From NCBI GenBank assembly GCA_903880855.1, contig CAIRQX010000122.1:1-64000 (forward strand): a stretch of DNA of 64,000 bases, read 5' to 3'. Below are positions 39,819 to 51,900 of the stretch, piece by piece. The translations under genes and the position numbers were made by a program. The notes below the pieces were generated by a model. The model made no database searches and was not told the DNA's origin. It was given only the letters and a program-made list of their open reading frames with translations. The DNA comes from an uncultured Burkholderiales bacterium. Lineage in GTDB: Bacteria > Pseudomonadota > Gammaproteobacteria > Burkholderiales > Burkholderiaceae_C. Each line of letters starts with the position of its first letter. Position 1 is the stretch's first letter.

Positions 39819-41093
39819 ATGGTTACATTGCTCATCATTATTTTTGCCATCACCTATGCGGCTATTGCCTTCGAACATCCGCTCAAAATCAATAAATCGG
39901 CTTCAGCTTTATTGGGAGCAGGGCTGCTATGGGCCATTTATGCGCTTGCTTCTACTGACTATGCGCAAATTAACCAAGAGTTATCAACCAGCTTAATCAG
40001 TACCGCGCAAATTGTTTTCTTTTTGATGGCTGCTATGGCCATTGTTGAGGTTGTAGATGCACACCAAGGCTTTGATGTGGTGACTGCAAGAATCAATACG
40101 CAAAGCTTGCCGATGTTGCTGTGGATTATTTGTTGGGTAGCTTTTTTCCTAAGCTCAATTTTGGATAACTTAACAACGACCATTGTGATGATTTCTTTGG
40201 TCCGTAAGCTCCTCGACAGCCGAGAAGATAGATTGTTTTTCGCTGGAATGATCGTGATCGCTGCAAATGCTGGGGGTGCATGGTCACCCATTGGTGATGT
40301 GACAACGACCATGCTTTGGATCGGGGGGCAGATTACTCCGCTCGCAATTATCCAAACCCTGTTCTTACCTTCACTGGTAAATCTCTTGGCACCACTTTTG
40401 GTCGTTAGTTGGATGTTGCGGGGTAAACGTGTGATGGCCCCTGCCCAGATTGAATCAACCGATGGGTTTTCTACCTCGGTTTTTGAGAGGAACACCATGT
40501 TCTTCTTGGGCCTTGGCGTATTGGTTGCTGTACCGGCTTTCAAAACAGTCACCCACTTACCTCCATTCATGGGGGTTCTATTGGGATTAGGGCTGCTTTG
40601 GATAGTGGGTGATTTGATACATAAAGATAAATCTTTCGAAGCCAGAAACCATCTTGACCTGTCTACCGCCTTGTCTCGGATCGATATGTCATCGATTGTG
40701 TTTTTTATCGGAATTCTTCTTGCGGTCTCTATTCTTGAACACACGCATGTTCTTTCTTCCCTTGCTGCGTGGCTTGATGAAACTGTGGGTCGACTAGATT
40801 TGATTGTTTTATTGATCGGACTGGTGAGCGCTGTTGTAGATAACGTACCTTTAGTCGCCGCTTCAATGGGGATGTATAGCCTTGAAAAGTACCCTGCAGA
40901 CAGTTTTATATGGGAGTTTCTTGCCTATTGCGCGGGTACAGGCGGATCCATATTGATCATCGGTTCAGCAGCGGGTGTTGCTGCGATGGGAATAGAAAAG
41001 ATAGATTTCGTGTGGTACTTGAAAAAAATCAGTGGACTTGCTTTTATTGGATACATTGCAGGTGCACTTGTATACATGGCTGAGTTCGCCTGA
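39819..41093 (+). CDS. nhaD: NhaD-type sodium:proton antiporter
   Basis: SSILDNLTTTIVMISLVRKLL; IAANAGGAWSPIGDVTTTMLWIGGQ; AVVDNVPLVAASMGMY. Confidence 0.88.
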   Translation: MVTLLIIIFAITYAAIAFEHPLKINKSASALLGAGLLWAIYALASTDYAQINQELSTSLISTAQIVFFLMAAMAIVEVVDAHQGFDVVTARINTQSLPMLLWIICWVAFFLSSILDNLTTTIVMISLVRKLLDSREDRLFFAGMIVIAANAGGAWSPIGDVTTTMLWIGGQITPLAIIQTLFLPSLVNLLAPLLVVSWMLRGKRVMAPAQIESTDGFSTSVFERNTMFFLGLGVLVAVPAFKTVTHLPPFMGVLLGLGLLWIVGDLIHKDKSFEARNHLDLSTALSRIDMSSIVFFIGILLAVSILEHTHVLSSLAAWLDETVGRLDLIVLLIGLVSAVVDNVPLVAASMGMYSLEKYPADSFIWEFLAYCAGTGGSILIIGSAAGVAAMGIEKIDFVWYLKKISGLAFIGYIAGALVYMAEFA

Positions 41094-41118
41094 GCCTTTC
41101 TCTCAATCTATTGAACAT

Positions 41119-42378
41119 ATGGATATACAACTTGATTTTGTACTTGGACTTGTTGGCATAAATTTATTTTTGTTGGTTTTATTAGTTTGGCACTCCATTT
41201 CAAAATCCTCTCGCGATAACAAGCTAGACATTCAAAAATACCTTGACGAAAAATTAGACCGTTTAGAAAGAGCCTTACGTCTTGAAGTGACAGAGGCATC
41301 GCGTGATGCGCGTCAAGAACTCACACAAAACTTAGCTACCTTTCAACAAAGCCAAATTCAGCAACTCAGCCTGATGCAAAAGTCTGTGGGGGACACTTTG
41401 CACCAACAATTGCAGCAGTTACAAAAAAGCAATAGCGAAAAGCTAGATGAGATGCGTCGCACAGTCGACGAAAAATTGCAAACTACGCTTGAAAAACGTT
41501 TGTCCGAGAGTTTCAAACAAGTTGCAGAAAGATTAGAGCAAGTTCATAACGGACTGGGCCAAATGCAAAAACTGGCACAAGGCGTAGGCGACTTACAGCG
41601 CGTCCTCACCAATGTGAAGACGCGGGGCATCGTGGGCGAAGTGCAGCTAGAAGCTTTGTTAGAACAAGTCCTCACCATTGAGCAATACGCCAAGCAAGTA
41701 GAAACCAAGCCGCGCAGCAACCAGCGTGTAGATTTTGCGATTCGCTTTCCCGGTCGCGGTGGGCAAGATGGTGAACCTGTCTGGCTACCAATTGATGCGA
41801 AATTTCCGCGTGAAGACTACGAGCGTTTATTAGATGCCCATGAGCGTGCAGATGTGCTGGCGACCGAGGCCTTTTCTAAAGCATTGGAAGTGCGCATTCG
41901 TACCGAAGCCAAAAGCATCGCAGAGAGCTATCTGGCGCCACCGCACACCACCGACTTTGCAATTTTGTTTTTACCCATAGAAGGTTTGTATGCGGAAGTT
42001 TTGCGCCGACCGGGCCTTGTGGACAGCTTGCAACGCGACTACCGCGTGACTTTGGCGGGACCGACCACCTTGCTAGCCATGCTCAATAGCTTGCATATGG
42101 GTTTTCGTACGCTGGCACTGGAGCAACAGGCCTCTGAAGTCTGGAAGGTCTTGGGTGCTGTGAAAACGGAGTTCGAGCGCTACGGCGATTGGGTAGAAAA
42201 AGTACGCGAACAAGTTCAAAAAGCAGCAGACACTTTGGATAAGGCGGACACTCGTAGCCGACAAATGCGACGCGCTTTAAAAAATGTAGAAGCCTTGCCA
42301 GAAGGCGAATCACAAAAATTCTTACCACTAGTCGATGAACCGTTAGACGACACGGATAGTTTGGATACGACGCTTTGA
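41119..42378 (+). CDS. rmuC: DNA recombination protein RmuC
   Basis: Coiled-coil N-terminus; TRGIVGEVQLEALLEQVL; PIDAKFPREDYERL; GPTTLLAMLNSLHMGF. Confidence 0.94.
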   Translation: MDIQLDFVLGLVGINLFLLVLLVWHSISKSSRDNKLDIQKYLDEKLDRLERALRLEVTEASRDARQELTQNLATFQQSQIQQLSLMQKSVGDTLHQQLQQLQKSNSEKLDEMRRTVDEKLQTTLEKRLSESFKQVAERLEQVHNGLGQMQKLAQGVGDLQRVLTNVKTRGIVGEVQLEALLEQVLTIEQYAKQVETKPRSNQRVDFAIRFPGRGGQDGEPVWLPIDAKFPREDYERLLDAHERADVLATEAFSKALEVRIRTEAKSIAESYLAPPHTTDFAILFLPIEGLYAEVLRRPGLVDSLQRDYRVTLAGPTTLLAMLNSLHMGFRTLALEQQASEVWKVLGAVKTEFERYGDWVEKVREQVQKAADTLDKADTRSRQMRRALKNVEALPEGESQKFLPLVDEPLDDTDSLDTTL

Positions 42379-43526
42379 AGCGCGAACTTTTTAGATTGAT
42401 TGCAGGACAAGTTTGCCTGCATGCCTGCATGACCGGTATGCGCATGGCTACGCCTTTGATGGCCTTGCGTGCTGGAGAGAGCGCTGCGACGGTCGGTTTT
42501 CTTTTGGCCTTGTTTGCATTGACACAAGTTTTCTTGGCCTTGCCTGCTGGTCGTTATGCCGACATGCATGGGCTCAAAAGGCCAGTGGCTTGGAGCGTGT
42601 TGATGGCTAGTTTGGGTGCTGCCAGTGCAGCGATTTGGCCTAGCTTTCCGGTGTTGTGCTTTAGCGCGTTGATGACTGGTGGCGCAACTGGTGCCGCGAT
42701 CATTGCATTGCAACGTCACGTAGGGCGAGCGGCGCAAGATGTGACCGAGATGAAGCAAGTCTTTAGTTGGTTGTCAGTAGGTCCTGCTATTTCCAATTTC
42801 ATTGGCCCATTCAGCGCGGGTATTTTGATCGACTATGCAGGCTTTCAATGGGCTTATGCAGCGATGGCGGTGTTTCCCATCTTGGCCTGGTACTGGGTTC
42901 GTCAAACACATGAACTGCCCGCTGTTGTCAATCCTCCTGGGCATGAGGCAAACAGTGCATGGGATTTACTCAATGACACCATGTTTAGGCGTTTGTTGTT
43001 GGTGAACTGGTTTTTATCGGCGTGTTGGGATGTACATACCTTTGTCGTGCCTATCTTGGGTCATGAACGGGGCTTAAGTGCCTCGTCCATTGGATCCATC
43101 TTGGGTGGTTTTGCGATTGCCGCTGCTTTGATTCGGTTTTTGTTACCCATGGTTGTCGCTAAATTACAAGAGTGGCAAGTCATTACCTCGGCCATGCTGA
43201 TTACTTCTGCTTTACTAGGAATTTATCCATTTATGCAAGGTGCATTAGCGATGGGTATTTGCTCGGTATTTTTGGGCTTGTCGCTGGGGTCAGTGCAACC
43301 AATGGTGATGAGCACCTTGCATCAGATCACACCAGAGTCACGCCATGGGGAAGCTTTGGGGTTGCGCTTGATGGGCATCAACGCATCGAGCGTGTTGATG
43401 CCTATGTTGTTTGGTGTAGCGGGCACGGTGATTGGTGTGGGCGCTGTTTTCTGGTGTGTGTCTTTAGCGGTGGGTCTAGGCTCTCGCAGCGCGTATTTGC
43501 TCAGAGTGCATAAAAAGCACGAATAA
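42375..43526 (+). CDS. MFS transporter
   Basis: Twelve-TM-like hydrophobic pattern; LPAGRYADMHGLKRPV; TTG start overlapping rmuC stop. Confidence 0.88.
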   Translation: MKRELFRLIAGQVCLHACMTGMRMATPLMALRAGESAATVGFLLALFALTQVFLALPAGRYADMHGLKRPVAWSVLMASLGAASAAIWPSFPVLCFSALMTGGATGAAIIALQRHVGRAAQDVTEMKQVFSWLSVGPAISNFIGPFSAGILIDYAGFQWAYAAMAVFPILAWYWVRQTHELPAVVNPPGHEANSAWDLLNDTMFRRLLLVNWFLSACWDVHTFVVPILGHERGLSASSIGSILGGFAIAAALIRFLLPMVVAKLQEWQVITSAMLITSALLGIYPFMQGALAMGICSVFLGLSLGSVQPMVMSTLHQITPESRHGEALGLRLMGINASSVLMPMLFGVAGTVIGVGAVFWCVSLAVGLGSRSAYLLRVHKKHE

Positions 43527-44373
43527 CTTCCCACGCATCTTCTACCGTGTCGACATAGTGAAACAGTTGTAAGTCTTCCTCGGCAATCACACCTTCTTCC
43601 AGCATGTTTTCTGGATGAAATACTTTTTTCCAGTACTCGGTTCCGAACAACACAATGGGTACGGGCTTTGCCTTTTTGCATTGCACCAAGGTTAAGGTTT
43701 CGAACAATTCGTCCATCGTGCCAAAGCCGCCAGGAAACGCTACCAATGCCTTGGCCCGCATCATGAAATGCATTTTGCGTAAGGCAAAGTAGTGGAACTT
43801 AAAACTCAGTTCGGGCGTGATGTAGGGGTTAGGCGTTTGTTCATGGGGTAGGGCGATATTGAGTCCTACACTGATGCCGCCCGCTTCAGACGCGCCACGA
43901 TTGGCGGCTTCCATAATGCCGGGCCCACCGCCTGTGCATATGAAAAGCTTGTTCGGGTTGTGTTTATTGGCGCTGTATTGGGCAATCAAATGACCGAATG
44001 CACGTGCTTGCTCATAAAAGTGGGCATTACGTACCAAAGATTCTGCGCGCTTGATGTCTAGGGCCATTCCAGAGCTTATCGCCGACTCCAAAGTTTTTTG
44101 TGCTTTTTCTTGGCTTTGAAAACGCGCGCTGCCAAAAACGACAACCGTATGTTCAATGCCTTGTTCTTGTTGCGCCAAGTCGGGTTTGAGCATTTCCAAC
44201 TGAAAACGGATGCCACGCGTTTCCCGTCGCAGAAGAAATTCGGGGTCAGCAAAAGCAAGGCGATTGGATTCAGGTACTAGCGCATCACCGCTTTGGCTCT
44301 GAGCTTTCAGTATGTCCCACGCTTGCGATAAGCGCGGGTCTTGGGGGTCAAGCATTCCATCCATAAAAATCAC
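43501..44373 (-). CDS. LOG family protein (TIGR00730 type)
   Basis: VVFGSARF; CTGGGPGIMEAANRGASEAGG; AFPGGFGTMDELFETLTL. Confidence 0.95.
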   Translation of the reverse strand: MIFMDGMLDPQDPRLSQAWDILKAQSQSGDALVPESNRLAFADPEFLLRRETRGIRFQLEMLKPDLAQQEQGIEHTVVVFGSARFQSQEKAQKTLESAISSGMALDIKRAESLVRNAHFYEQARAFGHLIAQYSANKHNPNKLFICTGGGPGIMEAANRGASEAGGISVGLNIALPHEQTPNPYITPELSFKFHYFALRKMHFMMRAKALVAFPGGFGTMDELFETLTLVQCKKAKPVPIVLFGTEYWKKVFHPENMLEEGVIAEEDLQLFHYVDTVEDAWEVIRAFYAL

Positions 44374-44396
44374 CTTGATGGTTGGTCGGAAAAATT

Positions 44397-44421
44397 AAAA
44401 AGGCCTGCAAGCAGGCCTTTT
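44397..44421 (-). terminator. Rho-independent terminator downstream of efp (potentially bidirectional)
   Basis: AAAAGGCCTGC-AA-GCAGGCCTTTT hairpin flanked by A- and T-tracts. Confidence 0.85.
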
Positions 44422-44438
44422 GTTGAAGAGTTGCAGGA

Positions 44439-44993
44439 TTAAACGCGTTTACGGTATTCGCCAGTACGCGTATCGATTTCGACTTTATCACCTTGCGCCA
44501 CAAAAATAGGCACTGGCACTTCGAAACCGGTAGCAATTTTGGCGGGCTTCAATACTTTGCCAGACGTGTCGCCTTTGACTGCTGGCTCAGTCCAAGTGAT
44601 CTCACGCACGACAGTGGTGGGCAATTCAACCGAGATGGCTTTTTCGTCGTAAAAAACGACTTCAAGCGACATGCCGTCTTCAAGATAGTTCAAAGCATCG
44701 CCCATATTGCTGGCTTCGACTTCGTATTGGTTGAATTCGCTGTCCATACAAACATACATGGGGTCAGCGAAATAAGAATAGGTACATTCTTTTTTGTCCA
44801 AAATGACTTGGTCCATTTTGTCGTCTGCACGAAACACCACCTCGGTACCGAAGTTGGCGATCAAGCTTTTGAGCTTCATGCGCACAGTGGAGGAACCGCG
44901 TCCGCCACGGCTGTATTCGGTGCGCAGGACCACCATGGGGTCTTTACCATGCATGATGACGTTGCCGACGCGTATTTCTTGAGCGGTTTTCAT
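44439..44993 (-). CDS. efp: Elongation factor P
   Basis: [35 protein letters not shown]; Arg at position 32; start at 44993. Confidence 0.97.
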   Translation of the reverse strand: MKTAQEIRVGNVIMHGKDPMVVLRTEYSRGGRGSSTVRMKLKSLIANFGTEVVFRADDKMDQVILDKKECTYSYFADPMYVCMDSEFNQYEVEASNMGDALNYLEDGMSLEVVFYDEKAISVELPTTVVREITWTEPAVKGDTSGKVLKPAKIATGFEVPVPIFVAQGDKVEIDTRTGEYRKRV

Positions 44994-45066
44994 AGGTGAA
45001 GTTCTTGTAAGTGAATGAGAGATTTCCGAAGCTTTTAGCCGCTTGGAAAGCGCAAAGCCCCTGATT

Positions 45067-46158
45067 TTAGCGTTTTTGGGACACAAATCGCTCTAATTGT
45101 GTGACCAAGTCTTCTTGGCGCTCTAATTGGCTCGCATTTTGACGGGCCCAAGTTGTCCAGTTTTCGAAGTGTTTTTGCTCTATTGAGGGTAATGGGGTGC
45201 CACTAATGCCATTCCAAAAAGCATGGATGGCCGCCAAATCTTGGGGCATTTGCAGAGTTTCACAAAAGGCTTGTAGCTTTCTGTGGTGCGCCTGATCGTC
45301 TTGCGGATAAATGTGCCAAACAAAGGGCTTACCAGCCCATAAAGCCCGAATAACGGAGTCTTCTCCTCGCACGAAGTTCAAGTCACACGCCCATAGCAAA
45401 TGGTCGTAATTGGTTTGGCTCAGGTACGGCAACTGTTCAATCTGCAAGTGGCCTGCACCGCTGGCAGGTATTTGCAAAACATTTAATGCTTGCGCAACAG
45501 CTTGTTGCGATCGTCCTTGCGTGACTAGGAGGTTGGTAGGCGTTTTATTGATGACCAATTGCTTGAGTAAATCTTGCAAGGCGCTAGGTTCGTAACAAAA
45601 CAGCGATATCCAACGCGTTTGTGGATGCGCTTTAGTTTTAGATATTTGAGGTGCGTAGCGCGCTAGCCATGCATTGCGGTCGAATGCGGATTGCCTTTGC
45701 TTTAAATCGGTCTCGCGTATCAAGCCGCCTGTGCCATTGACAAAGCCTGGGTAAAAAAACCATTTGATCTGACCTTTGGCGGTGCCTTGCATAACTGGGG
45801 ATGCTAAACCGTGAGATTGCGTGACATAGCCTTCTGCGCTCAAGTATTCAAGGTTTATCCAAGTTGATCTCTGCTGTGCAATCAAGTTCTCGATAGGGGT
45901 AGGCAGTTTGCAACCAAAAGCTTCGATGACTACATCACCCAACTTCAAAGCGGTCTCAGCATCAGACCAATTGGATACTTCAACTTTGGGGTGACCGTGG
46001 GGTGCCATCCAAGCCAACGCGCTGGCATCGTCCACCCAAAGGCGAACGGAATGTCCGCGTTCGGCTAATTCAACGGCCAAACGCCAACTGACCCCGAGGT
46101 CGCCGTGGTTGTCGATGACGTGGCAAAAAATATCCCACTGCAAAAGTTTGGAAGTCAC
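45067..46158 (-). CDS. earP: EF-P arginine-32 rhamnosyltransferase
   Basis: [37 protein letters not shown]; adjacent to efp; start uncertain (GTG 46158 or TTG 46143). Confidence 0.93.
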   Translation of the reverse strand: MTSKLLQWDIFCHVIDNHGDLGVSWRLAVELAERGHSVRLWVDDASALAWMAPHGHPKVEVSNWSDAETALKLGDVVIEAFGCKLPTPIENLIAQQRSTWINLEYLSAEGYVTQSHGLASPVMQGTAKGQIKWFFYPGFVNGTGGLIRETDLKQRQSAFDRNAWLARYAPQISKTKAHPQTRWISLFCYEPSALQDLLKQLVINKTPTNLLVTQGRSQQAVAQALNVLQIPASGAGHLQIEQLPYLSQTNYDHLLWACDLNFVRGEDSVIRALWAGKPFVWHIYPQDDQAHHRKLQAFCETLQMPQDLAAIHAFWNGISGTPLPSIEQKHFENWTTWARQNASQLERQEDLVTQLERFVSQKR

Positions 46159-46183
46159 CCGCGAGATTGTCCACAATACGCAG

Positions 46184-48088
46184 ATGTCTGAAGAAAACTC
46201 GCCAGAACCTGCTCCGTTAGAAGAAGTCGCCAATCGCCATAGTGCTGAATTGTTGGCACAGGTCGCTGCGCTCCCTGGTTTGCCTGGTGTCTACCGTTAT
46301 TTCGACGAGAACGAGCAGGTGCTTTATGTGGGCAAAGCTATCAGCTTGAAAAAGCGTGTGGCAAGTTATTTCCAAAAAGAAAAATCTGGAACCCGCATAG
46401 GACATATGGTGAGCAAAATCGTGCGGATGGAAACCACGGTGGTGCGTTCGGAAGCCGAGGCTTTGTTGCTGGAACACAACCTGATCAAGTCGCTCAAACC
46501 CCGATACAACATTTTGTTTCGAGACGACAAGAGCTACCCTTATTTAAAAATCACACGCGCTACAGATACCTCTAAAAACAAAGCCAGCAATGTGTCAAGG
46601 GTGGTCTATTACCGCGGAGCGGTAGATAAACGGCATGAATATTTTGGTCCCTACCCCAGTGTGTGGGCAGTGCGCGAAGCCATTCAGTTATTGCAGAAAG
46701 TTTTTCGCTTGCGTACCTGTGAAGATACCGTGTATCACAACCGTACACGTCCGTGTTTGCTGTATCAAATCAAGCGATGCTCAGCGCCATGTGTAGGCCA
46801 TATCTCTTTAGAGGCCTATCAAAGCGATGTCGATAGCGCCATGCGACTCTTGCGCGGTCAAACCCAAGAAGTGATGCAGTCCATTGAGGCGCGCATGATG
46901 GCGCATGCAGATAAGTTGGAGTTTGAGCAGGCAGCAGAGTTGCGTAACCAAATGGGTGCTTTGTCCAAAGTTTTGCATCAGCAAGCCGTGGATACGGTGG
47001 GTGACCAAGATGTCGATATCTTGGCCGTCAAAGTGCAAGGAGGGCGTGCTTGCGTGAACTTGGCGATGGTGCGAGGCGGTCGCCACCTAGGTGATCGGGC
47101 TTACTTTCCTGTGCATGTGGACGATGCAGAACCGACTGAAGTTTTAGAGGCTTTTTTGAGCCAGCACTATATTGAAATACCTGTTCCGCCCACGCTAGTC
47201 ACCAGCCATGCAGTGGATAAGCAGTTAATACAAACCTTGGTTGAACAAACTGGGGTCAAGATCAACGCTGTCCATAACCCCCGCGAACAGCGCAAGGTGT
47301 GGTTGGAAATGGCGCAACAAAATGCCGATATCCAACTTGCTCGGTTGTTAGCTGAAGAAGGTTCGCAACAAGCGCGAACGCGCTCTTTGGTCGATTCCTT
47401 AGATTTAGACGTCGACAACCTGGATGTGTTTCGGATGGAATGTTTCGACATTTCGCATACAGCAGGTGAGTCGACCCAAGCCTCTTGCGTGGTGTTCCAC
47501 CACCACAAAATGCAAAGCAGCGAATACCGCCGCTACAACATCGACGGCATCACGCCAGGTGATGACTATGCCGCCATGCGCCAAGTGCTAGAGCGCCGTT
47601 ACAGCAAACTCGCTGAAGCGGTGCGCGCAGGAGAAGGTAAGTTACCCGACCTGGTTTTGATTGACGGAGGCAAAGGCCAAGTCTCGATGGCACGCGAAGT
47701 GTTTGAAGCTCTTGGGCTAGATGTCTCGCGGATTGTGGGCGTAGAAAAAGGCGAAGGCCGTAAGGTGGGACTAGAGGAGTTAGTCTTTGCTGATGGCCGT
47801 GAAAAAGTCTATCTAGGCCGCGATTCAGCAGCATTGATGTTGATTGCACAGATACGAGACGAGGCGCATCGCTTTGCGATTACCGGCATGCGCGCGGCGC
47901 GGGCCAAGGTGCGTGTTGGAGGTAGCACCCTAGAAGAGATTGCTGGCATAGGACCTAAGAAGCGCGCCAAGTTGTTGCAACGTTTTGGCGGTGCGCGCGG
48001 AGTAGCGCAAGCAAGTGTGCAAGACCTCTGCAGCGTGGAAGGTATTTCTTTAGAACTTGCGCAAACTATTTATCAGGCTTTACGTTAA
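46184..48088 (+). CDS. uvrC: Excinuclease ABC subunit C
   Basis: [41 protein letters not shown]-terminal HhH. Confidence 0.97.
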   Translation: MSEENSPEPAPLEEVANRHSAELLAQVAALPGLPGVYRYFDENEQVLYVGKAISLKKRVASYFQKEKSGTRIGHMVSKIVRMETTVVRSEAEALLLEHNLIKSLKPRYNILFRDDKSYPYLKITRATDTSKNKASNVSRVVYYRGAVDKRHEYFGPYPSVWAVREAIQLLQKVFRLRTCEDTVYHNRTRPCLLYQIKRCSAPCVGHISLEAYQSDVDSAMRLLRGQTQEVMQSIEARMMAHADKLEFEQAAELRNQMGALSKVLHQQAVDTVGDQDVDILAVKVQGGRACVNLAMVRGGRHLGDRAYFPVHVDDAEPTEVLEAFLSQHYIEIPVPPTLVTSHAVDKQLIQTLVEQTGVKINAVHNPREQRKVWLEMAQQNADIQLARLLAEEGSQQARTRSLVDSLDLDVDNLDVFRMECFDISHTAGESTQASCVVFHHHKMQSSEYRRYNIDGITPGDDYAAMRQVLERRYSKLAEAVRAGEGKLPDLVLIDGGKGQVSMAREVFEALGLDVSRIVGVEKGEGRKVGLEELVFADGREKVYLGRDSAALMLIAQIRDEAHRFAITGMRAARAKVRVGGSTLEEIAGIGPKKRAKLLQRFGGARGVAQASVQDLCSVEGISLELAQTIYQALR

Positions 48089-48155
48089 GTATCTAGCTGA
48101 TTAAAAACTGTAAGCCTACAAAATTTGTAATGGCTAGCTTATAAATTGGTGCTTT

Positions 48156-48869
48156 TTAGGGTTTAACGATTTCTAGCAAGCGATCTAGCCCGCCTTCTTG
48201 GATAGACACCATGGCTTGTTCGCGTACTTTGGGCTTGGCGTGGTAAGCCACAGAGAGTCCTGCAACGCCCATCATTAACAAGTCATTTGCGCCGTCTCCC
48301 ATGGCGATGCTTTGTTTAGGCGAGATGCCCATATCAGCACAAGTTTCAAGAAGTTTTTTACGCTTCTCTGCACCATCGCAAATATCACCCCAAGGCTGAT
48401 CAACTAACTGACCTGTGAGGTGTCCATCTGCAATTTCAAGAACATTGCTGCTGGTGAAGTCAATGTTGAGCATGTGCCCTACACGGTCCGCAAAAAAAGT
48501 AAAACCTCCGCTGACTAGTAATACTTTCATGCCATGTTGCTTACATGTGTCTACCAATTCTTTAGCACCAGGGTTCAGCCGCAAGCGCTTGGTAAAGACA
48601 TCATCTAAAGCTTCTTGGGGCACGCCTTTCAGCAAGGCCACGCGTTTGCGCAAACTGTCTTTGAAATCCGTGATTTCGCCCCGCATGGCGGCTTCAGTAA
48701 TGGCGCTGACTTCAGCTTTACGTCCAGCCGCGTCGGCTATTTCATCAATGCATTCGATGTTGATCAGGGTCGAATCCATATCAAACGCGATGAGCTTGAA
48801 GTCATTCAATGCAAGCGGCGGTTCGATGCCTTGAATAAAAAGTCCTGGAGCAAATTCTTGTTGTGCCAT
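48156..48869 (-). CDS. serB: Phosphoserine phosphatase
   Basis: LIAFDMDSTLINIECIDEIAD; VLLVSGGFTFF; AMGDGANDLLMM. Confidence 0.96.
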   Translation of the reverse strand: MAQQEFAPGLFIQGIEPPLALNDFKLIAFDMDSTLINIECIDEIADAAGRKAEVSAITEAAMRGEITDFKDSLRKRVALLKGVPQEALDDVFTKRLRLNPGAKELVDTCKQHGMKVLLVSGGFTFFADRVGHMLNIDFTSSNVLEIADGHLTGQLVDQPWGDICDGAEKRKKLLETCADMGISPKQSIAMGDGANDLLMMGVAGLSVAYHAKPKVREQAMVSIQEGGLDRLLEIVKP

Positions 48870-48903
48870 GCAATTTTTAAAAGTAACGCTTGCGCGAGAT
48901 TAT

Positions 48904-51900
48904 CTAGGTCACTGAAGCAGTGGGTGCTGGTTTAGATGGGGCGATTGGAGTTCCCAAAGCCCGCAAAATATCTTGCACCATCTTGGCTCTGGCCATGGGT
49001 TCTGGAAGTTCACGCTCGATACGAAGCCTGTCATTGCCAGCCAACTTGATGTGTTTGTTTTTTTGTACCAACTCGATGATGCGCATGGCGTCAAACGGTG
49101 GATTGGGTTTGAAACTGATGATCGTCACATGCGGTGTCGCATCTACCTTGGTCACGCCATAGTCACGGGCTTTCACACGTAAACGATGAACATCAATCAA
49201 GGTTTGGGCTTGAGTTGGCAATTTGCCAAAACGGTCCACCAATTCTTCTAGCAAGCCATCAATCTGGTCAGATGTTTTGGCAATCGCTAACTTCTTATAG
49301 AAAGACAGTCTCAAATGCACGTCGCCGCAGTAGTCGTTGGGTAGTAGAGCTGGTGCATGTAAATTCACCTCTGTAGTTGCACTGAGTGGGCTTAGCAGAT
49401 CGGGCTCTTCACCATTCTTCAAGGCGCGAACCGCTTCGCTCAACATCTCGTTGTAGAGTTGAAAACCAACCTCCAGCATATTGCCGCTTTGGCTCTCGCC
49501 CAAAACTTCGCCTGCACCTCGAATCTCAAGGTCGTGCATGGCCAAGTAAAAACCAGATCCCAGTTCCTCCATTTGTTGAATAGCATCTAGTCTTTGCGTG
49601 GCTTGTTTGGTGAGCGATTCAATGTCAGGCACCATCAAATATGCATAGGCTTGGTGGTGACTGCGTCCCACACGACCACGCAATTGGTGTAGTTGAGCCA
49701 AGCCAAATTTATCAGCGCGGCTCATGATGATGGTGTTGGCAGTTGGCACGTCAATGCCAGTCTCAATGATGGTCGAGCAAAGCAATACGTTATAGCGCTG
49801 CGTTACGAAGTCACGCATCACACGTTCGAGTTCGCGCTCTGGCATTTGCCCGTGGGCAATAGCAATGCGGGCTTCGGGTAAGAGTTCTTCTAAGCGCGCA
49901 CGACGGTTCTCGATGGTGTCGACTTCGTTGTGTAAAAAATAACACTGACCACCGCGTTTGAGTTCGCGCAACACTGCTTCACGTATGACGCCGTTGCCTT
50001 CGGTACGTACAAAAGTTTTGATGGCTAAGCGTCTTTGCGGTGCGGTTGCGATGACGCTGAGGTCGCGCAAGCCTTCCAGTGCCATGCCTAGAGTACGTGG
50101 AATGGGGGTCGCTGTGAGTGTCAGTACATCGACTTCCGCGCGAATGGCTTTCATCGTCTCTTTATGGCGGACACCAAATCGATGCTCTTCGTCGATGATC
50201 AAAAGCCCTAAGTCTTTGAACTTGACACTCTCGCTCAGAAGTTTGTGCGTGCCTATGACGATATCGATTTGCCCATCAGCCAGTCCTTTGGCTGCCAAAG
50301 TAATTTCTTTGGCAGAGCGAAAACGACTCATCTCTGCAATTTTGATAGGCCACTTGCTGAAACGGTCGTTCAGTGTTTGAAAATGTTGTTCTGCAAGCAA
50401 AGTAGTTGGCGCCAAAAAAGCCACTTGTTTGCCGCCAGTGACCGCCACAAAAGCTGCGCGCAGCGCCACTTCGGTTTTGCCAAAACCCACGTCTCCGCAA
50501 ACCAATCGGTCCATAGGCCGTGGACTAATCATGTCTTGGATCACAGCGTGAATCGCGGCGCGTTGGTCTGCAGTTTCGTCAAACCCAAAATCGTTGGCGA
50601 AGGTTTCGTAGTCTTGCGGTGAGTAGCGAAAAGGGTGTCCAACCCTCGCTGCACGTCTTGCGTAAATATTGAGTAGTTCGGCTGCGGCATCACGCACTTG
50701 CTCCGCCGCACGACGTTTGGCTTTATCCCATTGGGCCGAGCCCAGTTTGTGCAAAGGAGCTTCGTCGGCGCTCACGCCTGTGTAGCGACCAATCAAATGC
50801 AATTGACTGACGGGCACATACAACACGGCTTGGTCGGCGTATTCCAGATGCAAGAACTCTTGTAAAACGGGAAGACCTTCGTCCGTTTTTTTACCCAAAT
50901 CCATATTGATCAAGCCACGGTAGCGGCCGATGCCATGGGCGTTGTGGACGACGGGGTCGCCGACATTGAGTTCTGATAAATCTTTGATCAGGGCTTCAAC
51001 ATCGCTAACCTGTTCTTGTTTTTTTCTTCTGCGCGCAGCCGGTGCGATAGCGAACAGTTCTGTTTCAGTGATGAAGTCGATGCCGGTTTCTAGCCAACTA
51101 AATCCCACCTGGAGATGGGAAGTAGCGATACCAATTTTTTCTTGGGATTTTTCGAAGTCGTGAAGGGATTCAAAGACTACAGGGCTGAGTTCGCTGGCTC
51201 TCAAGAAATCTAAAAGGCTTTCGCGACGCCCATCGCTTTCCGCCAAGATGAGCAAGCGGTGGGCGGTGTTTTTGGCGTACAGCTCTAGCCGCTCCAGCGG
51301 GTCAGTAGCGCCCCGCATCACCATCAAATCTGGCAAGGATTGTGCGAAGGTGTTTTCGCTACTGGCGGCATTGTATGGACGCAGAGCTAGTTGCGCGTGT
51401 TGGTTAGCCGTTGCAAAAAACTGTTCTGCGCTTAAAAACAAACTGGCCGGAGATAGCGCAGGTCTTTCGGGGTCGCCTTGAACTAATCGGTAGCGCTCTT
51501 GCGTGTCTTGCCAAAAGCGTTGAAAAACGGGTTCTAGTTCACCATGCAGTACCACGATGGCTGACGGACTGAGATAGTTGAAGACGGTGGCGGTTTCTTC
51601 AAAGAACAAGGGCAAGTAATACTCAATACCTGCAGTCGCAACGCCATTTCCAATGTCTTTGTAAATTCGGCTTTTGGTTGGGTCGCCTTCTAATAATTCA
51701 CGCCAGCGCTTGCGAAAGAGCCCACGCGCATCTTGGTCCATGGGGAACTCGCGCCCAGGAAGCAGTCGCACTTCAGGCACGGGGTACAAACTACGCTGAC
51801 TGTCCGGGTCAAAGGTGCGAATTGAATCGATTTCGTTGTCGAATAAATCGACGCGGTAGGGAACCAAAGAACCCATAGGGAATAAATCGATCAAACCACC

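Noticed and set aside
39959-40744. 261 aa minus-strand ORF antisense to the NhaD-like gene
   Set aside because: Shadow ORF with Ser/Thr/Lys-biased sequence; the sense membrane protein is clear
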